Shown one piece after another: positions 51,733 through 60,913 of a stretch of DNA of 64,000 bases. Both the position numbers and the translations under genes were made by a program. Each line of letters begins with the position of its first letter. The first letter of the stretch is position 1. This stretch comes from JANSWY01 sp965243755 (GTDB lineage: Bacteria > Bacteroidota > Bacteroidia > Cytophagales > Cyclobacteriaceae), in NCBI GenBank assembly GCA_965243755.1, contig CBDEVW010000004.1:248001-312000 (forward strand). The letters are read 5' to 3'. The notes under the pieces were generated by a model. The model ran no database searches. It was not told the DNA's origin and saw only the letters and a list, made by a program, of their open reading frames with translations.

Positions 51733-52406
51733 ATCAACAATTACAAATAAAACACTGGTTTGATGAGACATACCGGAAAAGAGGGTTTCAGTACCTCAGG
51801 CCTGTTCAGGCATACGAGATATTTAAATCTGTGCTTTTACCTGGAAAAGGAAAGGTGCATTTAGATGTAGGGTGCGGTCCAGGTTTATTGTTGGAGGTTT
51901 TTTTGAAAAATGGAGCCATTTGCCACGGACTGGATATATCACAGGAAGCCATTGAGTTGTGCAAAAGGAACTGTCCGGAAGCTGTTGCCATAGAAGGAAA
52001 TGCTGAAAATTTACCTTATAAAGATCAAACATTTGACTCAATCAGTTGTATTGGATCCCTGGAAAGAATGATTGACCGTAATCGTGTCTTGATGGAAAAA
52101 AGACGGGTGTTGAAAGATAGCGGTGAGGTATGCATTATGGTTAGAAATTCAGAAAATATTACATGGAAGTACTTTTGGAAACCCCTGGGTTTATACAACC
52201 GCAAGGGGCATCAGGATGCAAATAACCTACAGCAGTGGAAGTCTTTGTTCGAACAGAGTGGATTTGAAATACTGAGGGTTTACCCTGATCATTGGCCATA
52301 TTACAGACTGATACAATGGTTCAAACCAGACTATAGTAGAATCAGAAGGTTTCCCTTCAGTATTGAACTTGCCTATGAGTTTATATTTCACTTAAGAAAG
52401 AAATGA
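51726..52406 (+). CDS. Class I SAM-dependent methyltransferase (first)
   Basis: The protein has 226 residues. The SAM-binding motif I is LDVGCGPGLLLEVFL (residues 46-60), followed by GLDIS, ENLPYKDQTFDSISC and GEVCIMV. The C-terminus has a segment (IEL-AYEFIFHLRKK) that may interact with membranes. Substrate is unknown. Two methyltransferase genes in a row point to several methyl groups on the product. It overlaps the next gene by 4 bases. Confidence 0.85.
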   Translation: MVDQQLQIKHWFDETYRKRGFQYLRPVQAYEIFKSVLLPGKGKVHLDVGCGPGLLLEVFLKNGAICHGLDISQEAIELCKRNCPEAVAIEGNAENLPYKDQTFDSISCIGSLERMIDRNRVLMEKRRVLKDSGEVCIMVRNSENITWKYFWKPLGLYNRKGHQDANNLQQWKSLFEQSGFEILRVYPDHWPYYRLIQWFKPDYSRIRRFPFSIELAYEFIFHLRKK

Positions 52407-53194
52407 GCAAGGTTGCCAATATATATAATGTGCTGTTCGAGATGGAAAGCAAAAAGAGGAATTTGCCGTACCCTATTCACAAGAGACTGGCAATACCTGA
52501 TTCTGGCAACCTGATCAATTTTCTGTTGGAAAAAATAAATTTTCAAAATGATATAAATATTCTTGATGCCGGTTGTGGGACAGGAAATACACTTTTTCAG
52601 TTAGCGGCTCTATATAGGATCAATGGAATTGGAATATCCTTGAGTGAGGCCGAAATAAAAAGAGCACAATCTTATCTGGATAAATATTCAAATGGCTCCC
52701 GGCTTTCGTTTGAGCAAAAAAATTTTGAATCCAGAATTACAGGTAAGTATCAAAAAATAATTGCAATTGAATCATTAAAACATGCTGATTCAATCAAAAA
52801 AGCCTTGTTTAATTTTAATGAGGTACTTGATGAAGAAGGAGAAATCATAATAGCAGATGACTTTACTGATTCTGAAGATAAGCTAATATATAAACAAAAA
52901 GAGTGTTGGGGGGCTCCCTCGTTTACTTCAATCTCGAGATATACCGATATCCTCAGTTCTTTAGCTGAATACCAGTACACTATTTATGATGTCACAAGAT
53001 ATGTATTGCAGAAACCCCGGTTGGTGCTAATGGTTTTAACTTCATTCATGGCTTTATTATTGCCGCTCACCTTTGGGAAATCCCGAACCAAGATGTCCAT
53101 ATTGTATGGAGGGTTAATACTGGAATATTTATATCACCAGAAAAAAGTAAGCTATGTTGTATTAATTGCTAAAAAGAAGCGCAATGAAAAATGA
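52403..53194 (+). CDS. Class I SAM-dependent methyltransferase (second)
   Basis: The protein has 263 residues. Motif I is ILDAGCGTGNTLFQL (residues 53-67), then GIGISLSEAEIKRAQ and IIAIESLKHADSIKKALF and GEIIIADDF. Hydrophobic stretches near residues 205-225 (LMVLTSFMALLLPLTF) suggest a membrane-embedded C-terminus. Overlaps link it to both neighbours (4 bases upstream, 11 bases downstream). Acceptor unknown. Confidence 0.82.
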   Translation: MSKVANIYNVLFEMESKKRNLPYPIHKRLAIPDSGNLINFLLEKINFQNDINILDAGCGTGNTLFQLAALYRINGIGISLSEAEIKRAQSYLDKYSNGSRLSFEQKNFESRITGKYQKIIAIESLKHADSIKKALFNFNEVLDEEGEIIIADDFTDSEDKLIYKQKECWGAPSFTSISRYTDILSSLAEYQYTIYDVTRYVLQKPRLVLMVLTSFMALLLPLTFGKSRTKMSILYGGLILEYLYHQKKVSYVVLIAKKKRNEK

Positions 53195-53555
53195 AAAAGT
53201 ATCGAAAGAACGATTTATAGCCCTGAAGATTTACTTTGACCGGGCCCGGATGTACCTTGGATATATTAATTTCTTCTTACTTAATGTGGTTATTATCAAT
53301 TCATTTGACAATCCCAACTATAGGGATTTGGTAGAGAGCTACAAATGGATCATTATGCCTGTTTTATTTCTGGTATACACCATTGGCTTAATTGGTGTGG
53401 GGTATTTGGACACAAAACTTGGTTTACGCAGAGAAGAAATGAGGAATAACTCCCTAATGAACCCGGTGCTTACTGACCTGGTAGAAACGACAAAACGCAT
53501 AGAGGAGAAAGTCAACTCATTAGAAAGTTTAAAAGAAAACAAATTACAATCTTGA
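53184..53555 (+). CDS. Small two-helix membrane protein of unknown function
   Basis: The protein has 123 residues from ATG 53184; the upstream TTG at 53166 is less likely. A basic and charged N-terminus is followed by two membrane helices (YINFFLLNVVIINS and YKWIIMPVLFLVYTIGLIGV) and a predicted coiled-coil tail with LVETTKRIEEKVNSLESLK. No family was recognised. It is embedded in the overlap chain of the biosynthetic cluster, so it may scaffold the membrane-bound enzymes. Confidence 0.65.
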   Translation: MKNEKVSKERFIALKIYFDRARMYLGYINFFLLNVVIINSFDNPNYRDLVESYKWIIMPVLFLVYTIGLIGVGYLDTKLGLRREEMRNNSLMNPVLTDLVETTKRIEEKVNSLESLKENKLQS

Positions 53556-54295
53556 TAAGGGTACATGCATCGTTTCATAAGTGCATGACCATGTATTTCA
53601 TTAGGGTTATGTCAGGAATATACAATACAGTTCCGTTTACCACTCCTTCATTTCGACACTTCGAGAGCATACAAGGTGAATTCTATAATAATCTCAATAA
53701 CTATCGAGTACTGTCAACCAATGGATTTGCAGTTGATCCAGACAAGTTTCCTGATGGTGAAGATTATCGAATTACAAGATTTGTCAGGGATCCGAGGGAT
53801 TTAATCATTTCGGGATACTTCTATCACTTGCGTGGTGCTGAACCATGGTTTAGATTTAAACATGTTGACCCTAAATATTGGGAACCTATCAATGGCAATG
53901 TGCCAGACAAAATGCCACCAGACATTTCCTTTGCAGAATATCTGCAGTCCATATCCAAGGAAGAGGGCCTAATAGCCGAGATTGAGTTTAGGAAATTTCA
54001 TTTTCAATCGATAAGAGAATGGAAAATTGATGACAGAATTAGGTTATTCAGGTATGAAGATATCCTGGGAAATGAGGAACAAAAGTTTGATGAGTTACTT
54101 AGGTTTTATGAGGTTTCCCCGATTGAGAGAAAACTGGGTGTGTGGTTAGCCCGCAGGCAAAAATATGTCAATGGACAAAAACGGAAACACATTAGAAAAC
54201 CTGAGCCCGGTCAATGGCAGGAGCACTTTACCCCAAGGGTGTTGAAATATTTCAATAAGCATTATGAAGACGTTTTAAAGATTCTCAATTACTAA
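53552..54295 (+). CDS. Sulfotransferase
   Basis: The protein has 247 residues starting at the TTG at 53552, because the PAPS-binding loop (VHASFHKCMTMYF, residues 4-16) lies before the next ATG. The 3'-phosphate motif RFVRDPRDLIISGYFYH has Arg79 and Ser87. Fold and motifs point to a PAPS-dependent sulfotransferase, although the acceptor (sugar, lipid or small molecule) is unknown. It is the last plus-strand gene of the cluster: its stop overlaps the convergent CDP-alcohol transferase gene by 4 bases. The stop of the preceding gene overlaps its start by 4 bases. Confidence 0.85.
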   Translation: MIRVHASFHKCMTMYFIRVMSGIYNTVPFTTPSFRHFESIQGEFYNNLNNYRVLSTNGFAVDPDKFPDGEDYRITRFVRDPRDLIISGYFYHLRGAEPWFRFKHVDPKYWEPINGNVPDKMPPDISFAEYLQSISKEEGLIAEIEFRKFHFQSIREWKIDDRIRLFRYEDILGNEEQKFDELLRFYEVSPIERKLGVWLARRQKYVNGQKRKHIRKPEPGQWQEHFTPRVLKYFNKHYEDVLKILNY

Positions 54296-54939
54296 CTTCT
54301 CTTCATAATTATACTTCCAGCTGTGGAGGAAAGAAATGATAAAATAACTAAACCACCTGAGCTATATACCAACCATTTAATAACTTCATGCTCAAATATA
54401 AATGGTAGTAATAATGAGATGAAAAATAGTACTGCAATGGTACTTCTTATTTTTTTGCTGAGAAACTCTTGTCCGCTATTTGGAATCCAGAAAAATAAAA
54501 TTTCATTGATATATTTAAATGCTCCGGGGATTAGTATAAATCCAGATAGTCTATCCTCTTCAAAATGAATCCAGGAGAGAGTCAATACCAGAAAGCTATC
54601 TACTTCCATGTCAAACTTCTCACCTACTTCGGAGGTTTCTCTAAATTTTCTGGCTATTAAACCATCCAACCCATCCAGTAAAACTGCCAACGAAAAGCCA
54701 ATAAATAAGGATAAAGTTCCTAACGCATTCTTATAATAACACGTTAGTAAGATCAGAATTATTCTTACCATTGTAATGCTATTGGCAAAACCAAATCTGT
54801 TTTTGTTTCTAAAAAAATGAGGGATGTTCCAGAAGAAAAAGATGAACATTAATGCAGTGAATAAAATCCAGTGATTTTGAATCAAATTGCCTCGGATTAA
54901 AATTACAAGACAAAGCAGCTGTATCACAGCCATTGACAT
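54292..54939 (-). CDS. CDP-alcohol phosphatidyltransferase family membrane enzyme
   Basis: The protein has 215 residues from ATG 54939, chosen because an AGGAGG sits 6 bases upstream. ATGs at 55017, 54987 and 54978 are in frame but would overlap the previous gene. The family motif DG-LI-AR-x8-G-x3-D-x3-D is complete (DGLIARKFRETSEVGEKFDMEVD region, with two further aspartates). These enzymes join CDP-activated lipids or alcohols to a second alcohol. It has about six membrane helices. It follows the LTA-synthase-like gene by 22 bases. A lipid-linked final product is a reasonable inference. Confidence 0.82.
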   Translation of the reverse strand: MSMAVIQLLCLVILIRGNLIQNHWILFTALMFIFFFWNIPHFFRNKNRFGFANSITMVRIILILLTCYYKNALGTLSLFIGFSLAVLLDGLDGLIARKFRETSEVGEKFDMEVDSFLVLTLSWIHFEEDRLSGFILIPGAFKYINEILFFWIPNSGQEFLSKKIRSTIAVLFFISLLLPFIFEHEVIKWLVYSSGGLVILSFLSSTAGSIIMKRS

Positions 54940-54945
54940 ACACCA

Positions 54946-54951
54946 CCTCCT
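54946..54951 (-). promoter_or_regulatory. Shine-Dalgarno AGGAGG deciding the start of the CDP-alcohol transferase gene
   Basis: Read on the minus strand, AGGAGG is 6 bases before ATG 54939. Strong SD sequences are rare in this phylum, so it is good support for the internal start. Confidence 0.6.
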
Positions 54952-54961
54952 ATAAAATGTA

Positions 54962-56674
54962 TTAAATCTCCAGTCCATTTGGTTCATAATCAGGAGGAAT
55001 ACTGTTCGGTCCACCATAAACCCTGATGTACTCCCTTAAAAATATTGAATATAATGACTGATGAGTGATTGTTGTACTGGAATTTTCCAGTTCCTCTTGA
55101 AAGCCATACGCCTTAAACCCATCGAGGAATCGCTTGTCCTTTGCAATAATGTGTACTGGCGTGGCAACACCGTGCTCTTCGGTATTAGCCAATACTGGAG
55201 GTTGATGATCACCAATTATTAAAAAGATATCACTGTCCTTACCTTGATTTCTGATAAAATGATCAATTACCTTTAATTGGTAATTGATTGATTTGATGTA
55301 CTGATCTTGCTTAGGCTGTTTTAAAAATGTGTTGTGAACCCTGGACTTATATTCAACATTATTCAACTGCTTCCAGTCATCTTTTATTTCTGGATCAAAA
55401 AATGGAGAATGGGAGTTTTGGGTTAAAAAAAACAGTGTGTAAGGTTCCTCATTGCTTTTTCTGATAATATCAATGCATTTGTTTAGGGAATATTGATCCG
55501 GTGGACTAGCACCAAAACCATAAACATCTCCTTTGTAGTCTAATTTGTCGTTTAAGATCCAACGATCTATAGCATAAAATTCTCTCATCTGGTCATAGGG
55601 GATATTTACACCCAGAATTGGGTTGATAGGATTCAGGTTATAGTTTGTATAACCTAACCTTCTGAATAGCCTAAGTAAATTGTTGCTGGAGTGGGCACAT
55701 TTATCATATAAGAGATTTTGATAATAGCTTTGGTTTGGCATATTAATACCGTATAAGAATGAACTATACGCTAACCAGGACTGACCACCTGTAGTTGGGG
55801 ATTTGCTATATGTGCTTAATGTTACCCAGTTCTGTGAAGACATGTTTGCAAGAAAGTTCCTATAGTTGGAAAAGGCTACATGTTTATTTTCACCCTGAAA
55901 ATAGTATGAGCCGTATGACTCAATAAATAAAAAATGAATATTAGGAGTGCTAATAGGGTTTTCGACAAGAATTACAGATCTGGCTTCATGAATTTTTTTC
56001 CCTAATTCGCTGCTTGCTAATCTGTAATTGTTATAACTCCTGTAAATATTCAATGCAAACTCTACCATTGTAAAATGATATCTTAATTTAATATCAGATG
56101 GGTAAGGAAAATGAAAACCAAACTTTTGAATTGATCTCAATAAGGGGACAGACCAGATAGTTGCTATAGTTACAAATATTGTGTTAGGCTTCAAGGAAAA
56201 CGAAAATGGTATAAACCATTTGACCAGAGAGAAAGTAATAAGCGATAATAAAAAAGCTCCGATAATTCCAATAAAAAGGTATATTCTTGAATCTTTCCAG
56301 ACTATCGCAAGACCAGTTTTAAGGAGTTTTAATTCATTAATTAAGTCGGGTTCCTGGTGGTACAGCGCTCTAAGCAAGTACTGATGGGTATTGAAAATCA
56401 AAATAAATAAGAATAAAATTGTTATTGGAATTTCCAGATTAGACAAATCCTTGAACCTGGAAATAATTAGAATAATTGAGATTTCAACACTGTATCTGAA
56501 GCAATCCTGATTTGCACTTATGATCAATCCAGATTTTTTGAATTTTGTCCATTCAGAGATATATGGTAAAAAATAGGATTTTTTAAAATGGACGATGTAG
56601 TTAATGACGAAATTCATGGAATTTAATACCAGGAAAATCAGCCAAAAAGTGAGCTCGTTAAAAACATTATGCAT
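54962..56674 (-). CDS. LTA synthase/sulfatase-like membrane phosphotransferase or hydrolase
   Basis: The protein has 570 residues. Four to five membrane helices in the first 180 residues are followed by an extracytoplasmic alkaline-phosphatase-superfamily domain: IHFLFIESYGSYYF with Glu252, the nucleophile region SKSPTTGGQSW (Thr294/295), and the metal motif LIIGDHQPPVL. Members either move phosphoglycerol/phosphoethanolamine from lipids to sugars or hydrolyse phosphates. Together with the CDP-alcohol transferase gene it suggests headgroup chemistry on a membrane lipid. The gene is AT-rich compared with the rest of the window. Confidence 0.82.
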   Translation of the reverse strand: MHNVFNELTFWLIFLVLNSMNFVINYIVHFKKSYFLPYISEWTKFKKSGLIISANQDCFRYSVEISIILIISRFKDLSNLEIPITILFLFILIFNTHQYLLRALYHQEPDLINELKLLKTGLAIVWKDSRIYLFIGIIGAFLLSLITFSLVKWFIPFSFSLKPNTIFVTIATIWSVPLLRSIQKFGFHFPYPSDIKLRYHFTMVEFALNIYRSYNNYRLASSELGKKIHEARSVILVENPISTPNIHFLFIESYGSYYFQGENKHVAFSNYRNFLANMSSQNWVTLSTYSKSPTTGGQSWLAYSSFLYGINMPNQSYYQNLLYDKCAHSSNNLLRLFRRLGYTNYNLNPINPILGVNIPYDQMREFYAIDRWILNDKLDYKGDVYGFGASPPDQYSLNKCIDIIRKSNEEPYTLFFLTQNSHSPFFDPEIKDDWKQLNNVEYKSRVHNTFLKQPKQDQYIKSINYQLKVIDHFIRNQGKDSDIFLIIGDHQPPVLANTEEHGVATPVHIIAKDKRFLDGFKAYGFQEELENSSTTITHQSLYSIFLREYIRVYGGPNSIPPDYEPNGLEI

Positions 56675-56888
56675 AATCCTCTAACTTACTCATCAAGGCA
56701 AACAGTTGCTTCATCATTTTAAATTAGATTAAAAAACTAAATTATGAATGCTTTACCTGATGGATTTCATCAGTTTAAGTCCTTCATCATCAGTACTTCC
56801 GAATATGGTAGTTATTCACACAAGGTTATCCTAAAATTAAGTATCTTTAGTATCCACCTGGAACAATAGGGACATTTTTCTGCCGGGA

Positions 56889-59800
56889 ATGAAACAACTA
56901 GCTCAAATAACAACATTTTTGATGTTGCTCATGTGGGTTTGCCTAGGGGATTTAGCATCCGCTCCTACACCCACAAGATATGAGTTCCATCATATTGAGG
57001 TCGATGATGGCCTTCCAAACGGGGTTGTCCGTACTGTTTATCAAGATCGCAAAGGCTTCATTTGGATAGGGACAGATGCCGGATTGGTAAGATACGATGG
57101 CTATAGCTTCGAAATTTTCCTGAATGAATTTATGGACCGGGTATATTCTCCCGGAAATATTATTCTTGACCTTGCAGAGGATCAGAACGGTCGCTTGATT
57201 GCCGGAACTCAGGCGGGCTTGATTATCCTGGATACAAATACCGAAAAGGTAAAGCATTACAAACCCATTGAAGGGGACTCCACTTCACTATCTGACCGAT
57301 GGGTAGAAAATATCCTGGTGGACAGCAAGAACAGAATATGGGCTGCCACGAATCAGGGATTACATCTCCTCAACGAGGATGAACAGGGGTTTACCAAATT
57401 TCCATCTTTTTCCAGCGCTAAGATATTCACCGGAGCAATCGCCATGTCTTTAATTGAAGATGAAGAGGGATTCATATGGCTCACATCAAACAAAGGCTTT
57501 CTTTACAAATTCAACCCTGATGATGGATCTGTACAGAAATTTGCATTTCCCGAAAACCAAAAGCTTGAAGTAATCAGCCTTCTCAAAGACAACTATGGGA
57601 CAATTTGGCTAGGCACACTTGGACAGGGAATTTGGACATTCAATACTACGACCAAAGCGTTTAGCCCCTTCCAGGTCGAATGGAAAAACGGCAACCTTAA
57701 GGTAGTCAGAGATTTTCTTGAAGCGAGCGACGGAAGAATATGGATGGCCCTTGACGGAAATGGTATAGCAATGCATGATCCAGTCACGAAGGAAACAAGC
57801 TATCTTCGTTTTGACCCATACATGGAAAATGGCCTCAACACCGACCAATTGTATAGTTTATATGAAGATAGGGATGGTAATATTTGGGCAGGAACCTTTA
57901 GGAAGGGCATCAACCTATTTTCCGTCAACAAAAAGCAGTTCATCACTTACAGAGCGATTGCCGGGAAAAGTAGAAGTTTGTCCAACAACTCCGTGATGTC
58001 CATGTTGGAGAATGATGATGGTAGGATTTGGGTGGCAACAGACGGTGGTGGCCTTGATTTGTTTGACCCACGAACCGAAGAGTTTTTGCACTTTAAATAC
58101 TCAGAGAAAGATCCATATTCCATCAGTTCCAATGTCATTACCGCAGTAGCAAGTGATCATAACGGCTTGATATGGCTTGGGACCTGGCAGGGGGGAGCTA
58201 ACTTGTTCAATCCTAAAACCGGAAGATCCAAAAGGTTTTATCACGATCCGGATGATGCAAAGACGATTGCCGCCAACGACGTATGGTCAGCGCTTGTTGA
58301 CTCTGAAAACAATATTTGGTTGGGGACTTTCAATGCCGGTCTTGATCGATACGATCCTGTTAAAAATGTGTTCATCCACTATACCGGAGGAGATAAAGAC
58401 CCCTCCATATTGGGTTGTATCCTGTTTAAAATGTTGGAAGATGATGATGGTACACTTTGGATTGCCACAGATAAGGGGTTATTTCAGTTTGATCCTAAAT
58501 CCGAACGGTTTACTCGATACGTCAATGACAAAGACGATCCCAATTCAATTCCCGGAAACGATGTGAGAGCCATATATTTTGACGAAAATGGAACTTTCTG
58601 GATTGGTACCAATCAGGGCATTTGCCAGTTCGATCGGGAAAAGCGACATTTTGTATCCCTTGATATCAACGATCAGCTAAAAAATAAGGCAATCTATGGG
58701 CTGTTAAGTGATAAAAATAATAACCTCTGGATAGGTTCCAAAGGTGGGCTTGCCAGGTATAATCTGATTACCAGGGAACTGCGAAATTTTGATAAATCTG
58801 ACGGGATCCAGGGCGCTAACTTTAATTCCAATTCTTCCATATATACCAAAGATGGTTTAATGTTTTTTGGAGGAGTCAATGGAATGACCATGTTTGACCC
58901 ATTAAATATACGAGACAACCAGATTGTGCCTCCTGTCTACATCAGATCCCTCTATATATTTGATCAGGAAATTGGAATTGGGGATACATTGGACGGCAGG
59001 GTATTACTGCCTCAGGCACTCTATACAATGCCCACCATTGAGCTGGAATACAGGCAAAATTTTAAGGTGACCTTCGCCTCTCTGGACTATACTTCATCAC
59101 TTAAGAATCAGTACAGGTACAAACTTGAAGGATATAATTCGGACTGGGTCTACACTTCATCGAATAACAGAATTGCATCATATATGAATCTGGACCCGGG
59201 TGAATATCGGCTAATAGTTGGCGGTACAAATAGCGATGGGGTTTGGAGTCCTCACGAACATTCCATCAATATCAATATCAAACCTCCATGGTACATGATC
59301 GGTTGGGTGAGGGTACTGGCATTGGTCTTTTTGGTTGGATCGTTGGTGATAGCGTACAAGATGAGAACCAACATGTTGAAGAGAAGGAGTGTAGAACTGG
59401 CCAATCTGGTTCGTGAAAAAACCCGTGAAATCAGAGATAAAAATGAAAGGCTGGAGTCACTTAATCAGGATCTCATTGAAAGTCTGCATCAAAAGAGTAA
59501 AACACTGAAGCAGTTAAGACAAACTCAAAATCAATTGATTGAGTCTGAGAAGATGGCCTCCGTGGGGCATCTCGTTGCGGGTCTTGCCCATGAGCTCAAT
59601 AACCCGATGAGTTTCATTAAGGGAGTGGTTGAGCCCATCAAGATGGATGTGATGGAGTTGAAATCTCTATTGCCTGAAGAGCTAAAAGTGGCTCATCAGG
59701 AGCTGTTAAGTGAACTGCAGATTCTGACCAGTGGAATGGAGGAGGGAGTTGTAAAAGCTTCTACAATCATCAAAAACCTAATGGACATCTCTCCACTCAA

Positions 59801-60272
59801 CGCCAACAAAGAAGAGTCTAAAATATGTGTAAAAGAGCTGATCTCAAATGCCTCCAAATCAATCAACTTACCTCCGGATATAGTTAATGTGTCTTTGCCT
59901 TCCAGCGAAGAAATTACGATTCTGGGTAATCAGATGGAATTAAATCAGGCATTGGCCAATGTGATCAGAAACTCTGTTGATGCCATACCCATGGGTGCAA
60001 TCGGACAAATCAATATAAAGGGATACAGGGAAAATGGTCATGTAATTATTGAAGTAGAGGACAATGGATTTGGGATGGATAAAAGTACAGTTTCTCAGGT
60101 ATTTGATCCTTTCTTTACTACAAAAGAACCTGGAAAAGGAAAAGGCCTTGGACTATACATAGCCTACGGAATTGTTAAAAAACATGGAGGAGAGATATTT
60201 GTTACCAGCCAGCAGGGGATTGGTACTAAATTTACTCTGATGCTACCTCCGGCACCAGAAAACACCGATTAA
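56889..60272 (+). CDS. Sensor histidine kinase with periplasmic ReG_prop propeller and Y_Y_Y domain
   Basis: The protein has 1127 residues. A signal anchor (residues 1-25) is followed by about twelve propeller repeats of the ReG_prop type (e.g. DRKGFIWIGTDAGLVRYDG, DGRIWVATDGGGLDLFDP, NNLWIGSKGGLARYN), a Y_Y_Y domain (about 715-780, LEYRQNFKVTFASLDY), one membrane helix (about 803-825), a HisKA region with SVGHLVAGLAHELNNPM (His901) and an HATPase with VEDNGFGMDKS and GKGKGLGLYIAYGIVKKHGG. Unlike the HTCS proteins of Sus loci it has no receiver or AraC domain, so the output partner is separate. Its end overlaps the convergent response regulator gene by 4 bases. Confidence 0.95.
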   Translation: MKQLAQITTFLMLLMWVCLGDLASAPTPTRYEFHHIEVDDGLPNGVVRTVYQDRKGFIWIGTDAGLVRYDGYSFEIFLNEFMDRVYSPGNIILDLAEDQNGRLIAGTQAGLIILDTNTEKVKHYKPIEGDSTSLSDRWVENILVDSKNRIWAATNQGLHLLNEDEQGFTKFPSFSSAKIFTGAIAMSLIEDEEGFIWLTSNKGFLYKFNPDDGSVQKFAFPENQKLEVISLLKDNYGTIWLGTLGQGIWTFNTTTKAFSPFQVEWKNGNLKVVRDFLEASDGRIWMALDGNGIAMHDPVTKETSYLRFDPYMENGLNTDQLYSLYEDRDGNIWAGTFRKGINLFSVNKKQFITYRAIAGKSRSLSNNSVMSMLENDDGRIWVATDGGGLDLFDPRTEEFLHFKYSEKDPYSISSNVITAVASDHNGLIWLGTWQGGANLFNPKTGRSKRFYHDPDDAKTIAANDVWSALVDSENNIWLGTFNAGLDRYDPVKNVFIHYTGGDKDPSILGCILFKMLEDDDGTLWIATDKGLFQFDPKSERFTRYVNDKDDPNSIPGNDVRAIYFDENGTFWIGTNQGICQFDREKRHFVSLDINDQLKNKAIYGLLSDKNNNLWIGSKGGLARYNLITRELRNFDKSDGIQGANFNSNSSIYTKDGLMFFGGVNGMTMFDPLNIRDNQIVPPVYIRSLYIFDQEIGIGDTLDGRVLLPQALYTMPTIELEYRQNFKVTFASLDYTSSLKNQYRYKLEGYNSDWVYTSSNNRIASYMNLDPGEYRLIVGGTNSDGVWSPHEHSININIKPPWYMIGWVRVLALVFLVGSLVIAYKMRTNMLKRRSVELANLVREKTREIRDKNERLESLNQDLIESLHQKSKTLKQLRQTQNQLIESEKMASVGHLVAGLAHELNNPMSFIKGVVEPIKMDVMELKSLLPEELKVAHQELLSELQILTSGMEEGVVKASTIIKNLMDISPLNANKEESKICVKELISNASKSINLPPDIVNVSLPSSEEITILGNQMELNQALANVIRNSVDAIPMGAIGQINIKGYRENGHVIIEVEDNGFGMDKSTVSQVFDPFFTTKEPGKGKGLGLYIAYGIVKKHGGEIFVTSQQGIGTKFTLMLPPAPENTD

Positions 60273-60913
60273 TCTGCCAGTCCATTTTCAATGGCATACC
60301 TCACCAACCCTGCAGAGTTCTTTACCTGAAGTTTGCTGATGAGGTTTTTTTTATGGGTATGAACTGTGTGTGTGCTGATAAACAAAGTGTCCGCTATTTC
60401 TTTGGCGGTATATTCCTCCGCCAGGTACCGAAGGATTTCTTTTTCTCTGCGACTCAATTTTACGTTCAAAGTTTGGCTTTCGCCATGGAATACCTGGTTC
60501 ATGTAGGATTCTTTTACTTCCCTCGAAAAATATTTATTGCCGGCATACAATGTTTCCAACGCTTCCATGAGCTCTCCTTTTTCGGCATTCTTCAACAAAT
60601 ATCCATCCACCTCTTTTTTGATAAGCTTCTCTATTTTATCAGGGTCATTGTGTGTGCTGAGGATTAACGTTTTAATGTGAGGATAATCTTTCTTGATGAT
60701 ACTATGAAGCGCTATGCCATCCATCTGTGGCATGCTGATGTCTGTAACCACAATATCAGGTTTGATATGGTCCAGTTGGTCCAGCAGTTCTTTGGCTGAA
60801 GTCGCCTTACAAGCAATGTTGATATGTTGATCCCTTTCAAAAATAGCAGATAAGCCATCCAGAAACATGGCATGGTCATCTACCAGCGCTATGTTAATGA
60901 TTTCATTACTCAT
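60269..60913 (-). CDS. NarL/FixJ-family response regulator
   Basis: The protein has 214 residues. The receiver domain has the acidic pair VDDHAMFLDG, phosphorylation Asp58 in VTDISMPQMDG, and the conserved Lys in GYLLKNAEKGEL. The output domain is a LuxR-type helix-turn-helix: LSRREKEILRYLAEEYTAKE and ISTHTVHTHKKNLISKLQV. It overlaps the HisKA_3 kinase gene downstream of it in coding order by 8 bases, so the two are probably a cognate pair. Confidence 0.96.
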   Translation of the reverse strand: MSNEIINIALVDDHAMFLDGLSAIFERDQHINIACKATSAKELLDQLDHIKPDIVVTDISMPQMDGIALHSIIKKDYPHIKTLILSTHNDPDKIEKLIKKEVDGYLLKNAEKGELMEALETLYAGNKYFSREVKESYMNQVFHGESQTLNVKLSRREKEILRYLAEEYTAKEIADTLFISTHTVHTHKKNLISKLQVKNSAGLVRYAIENGLAD

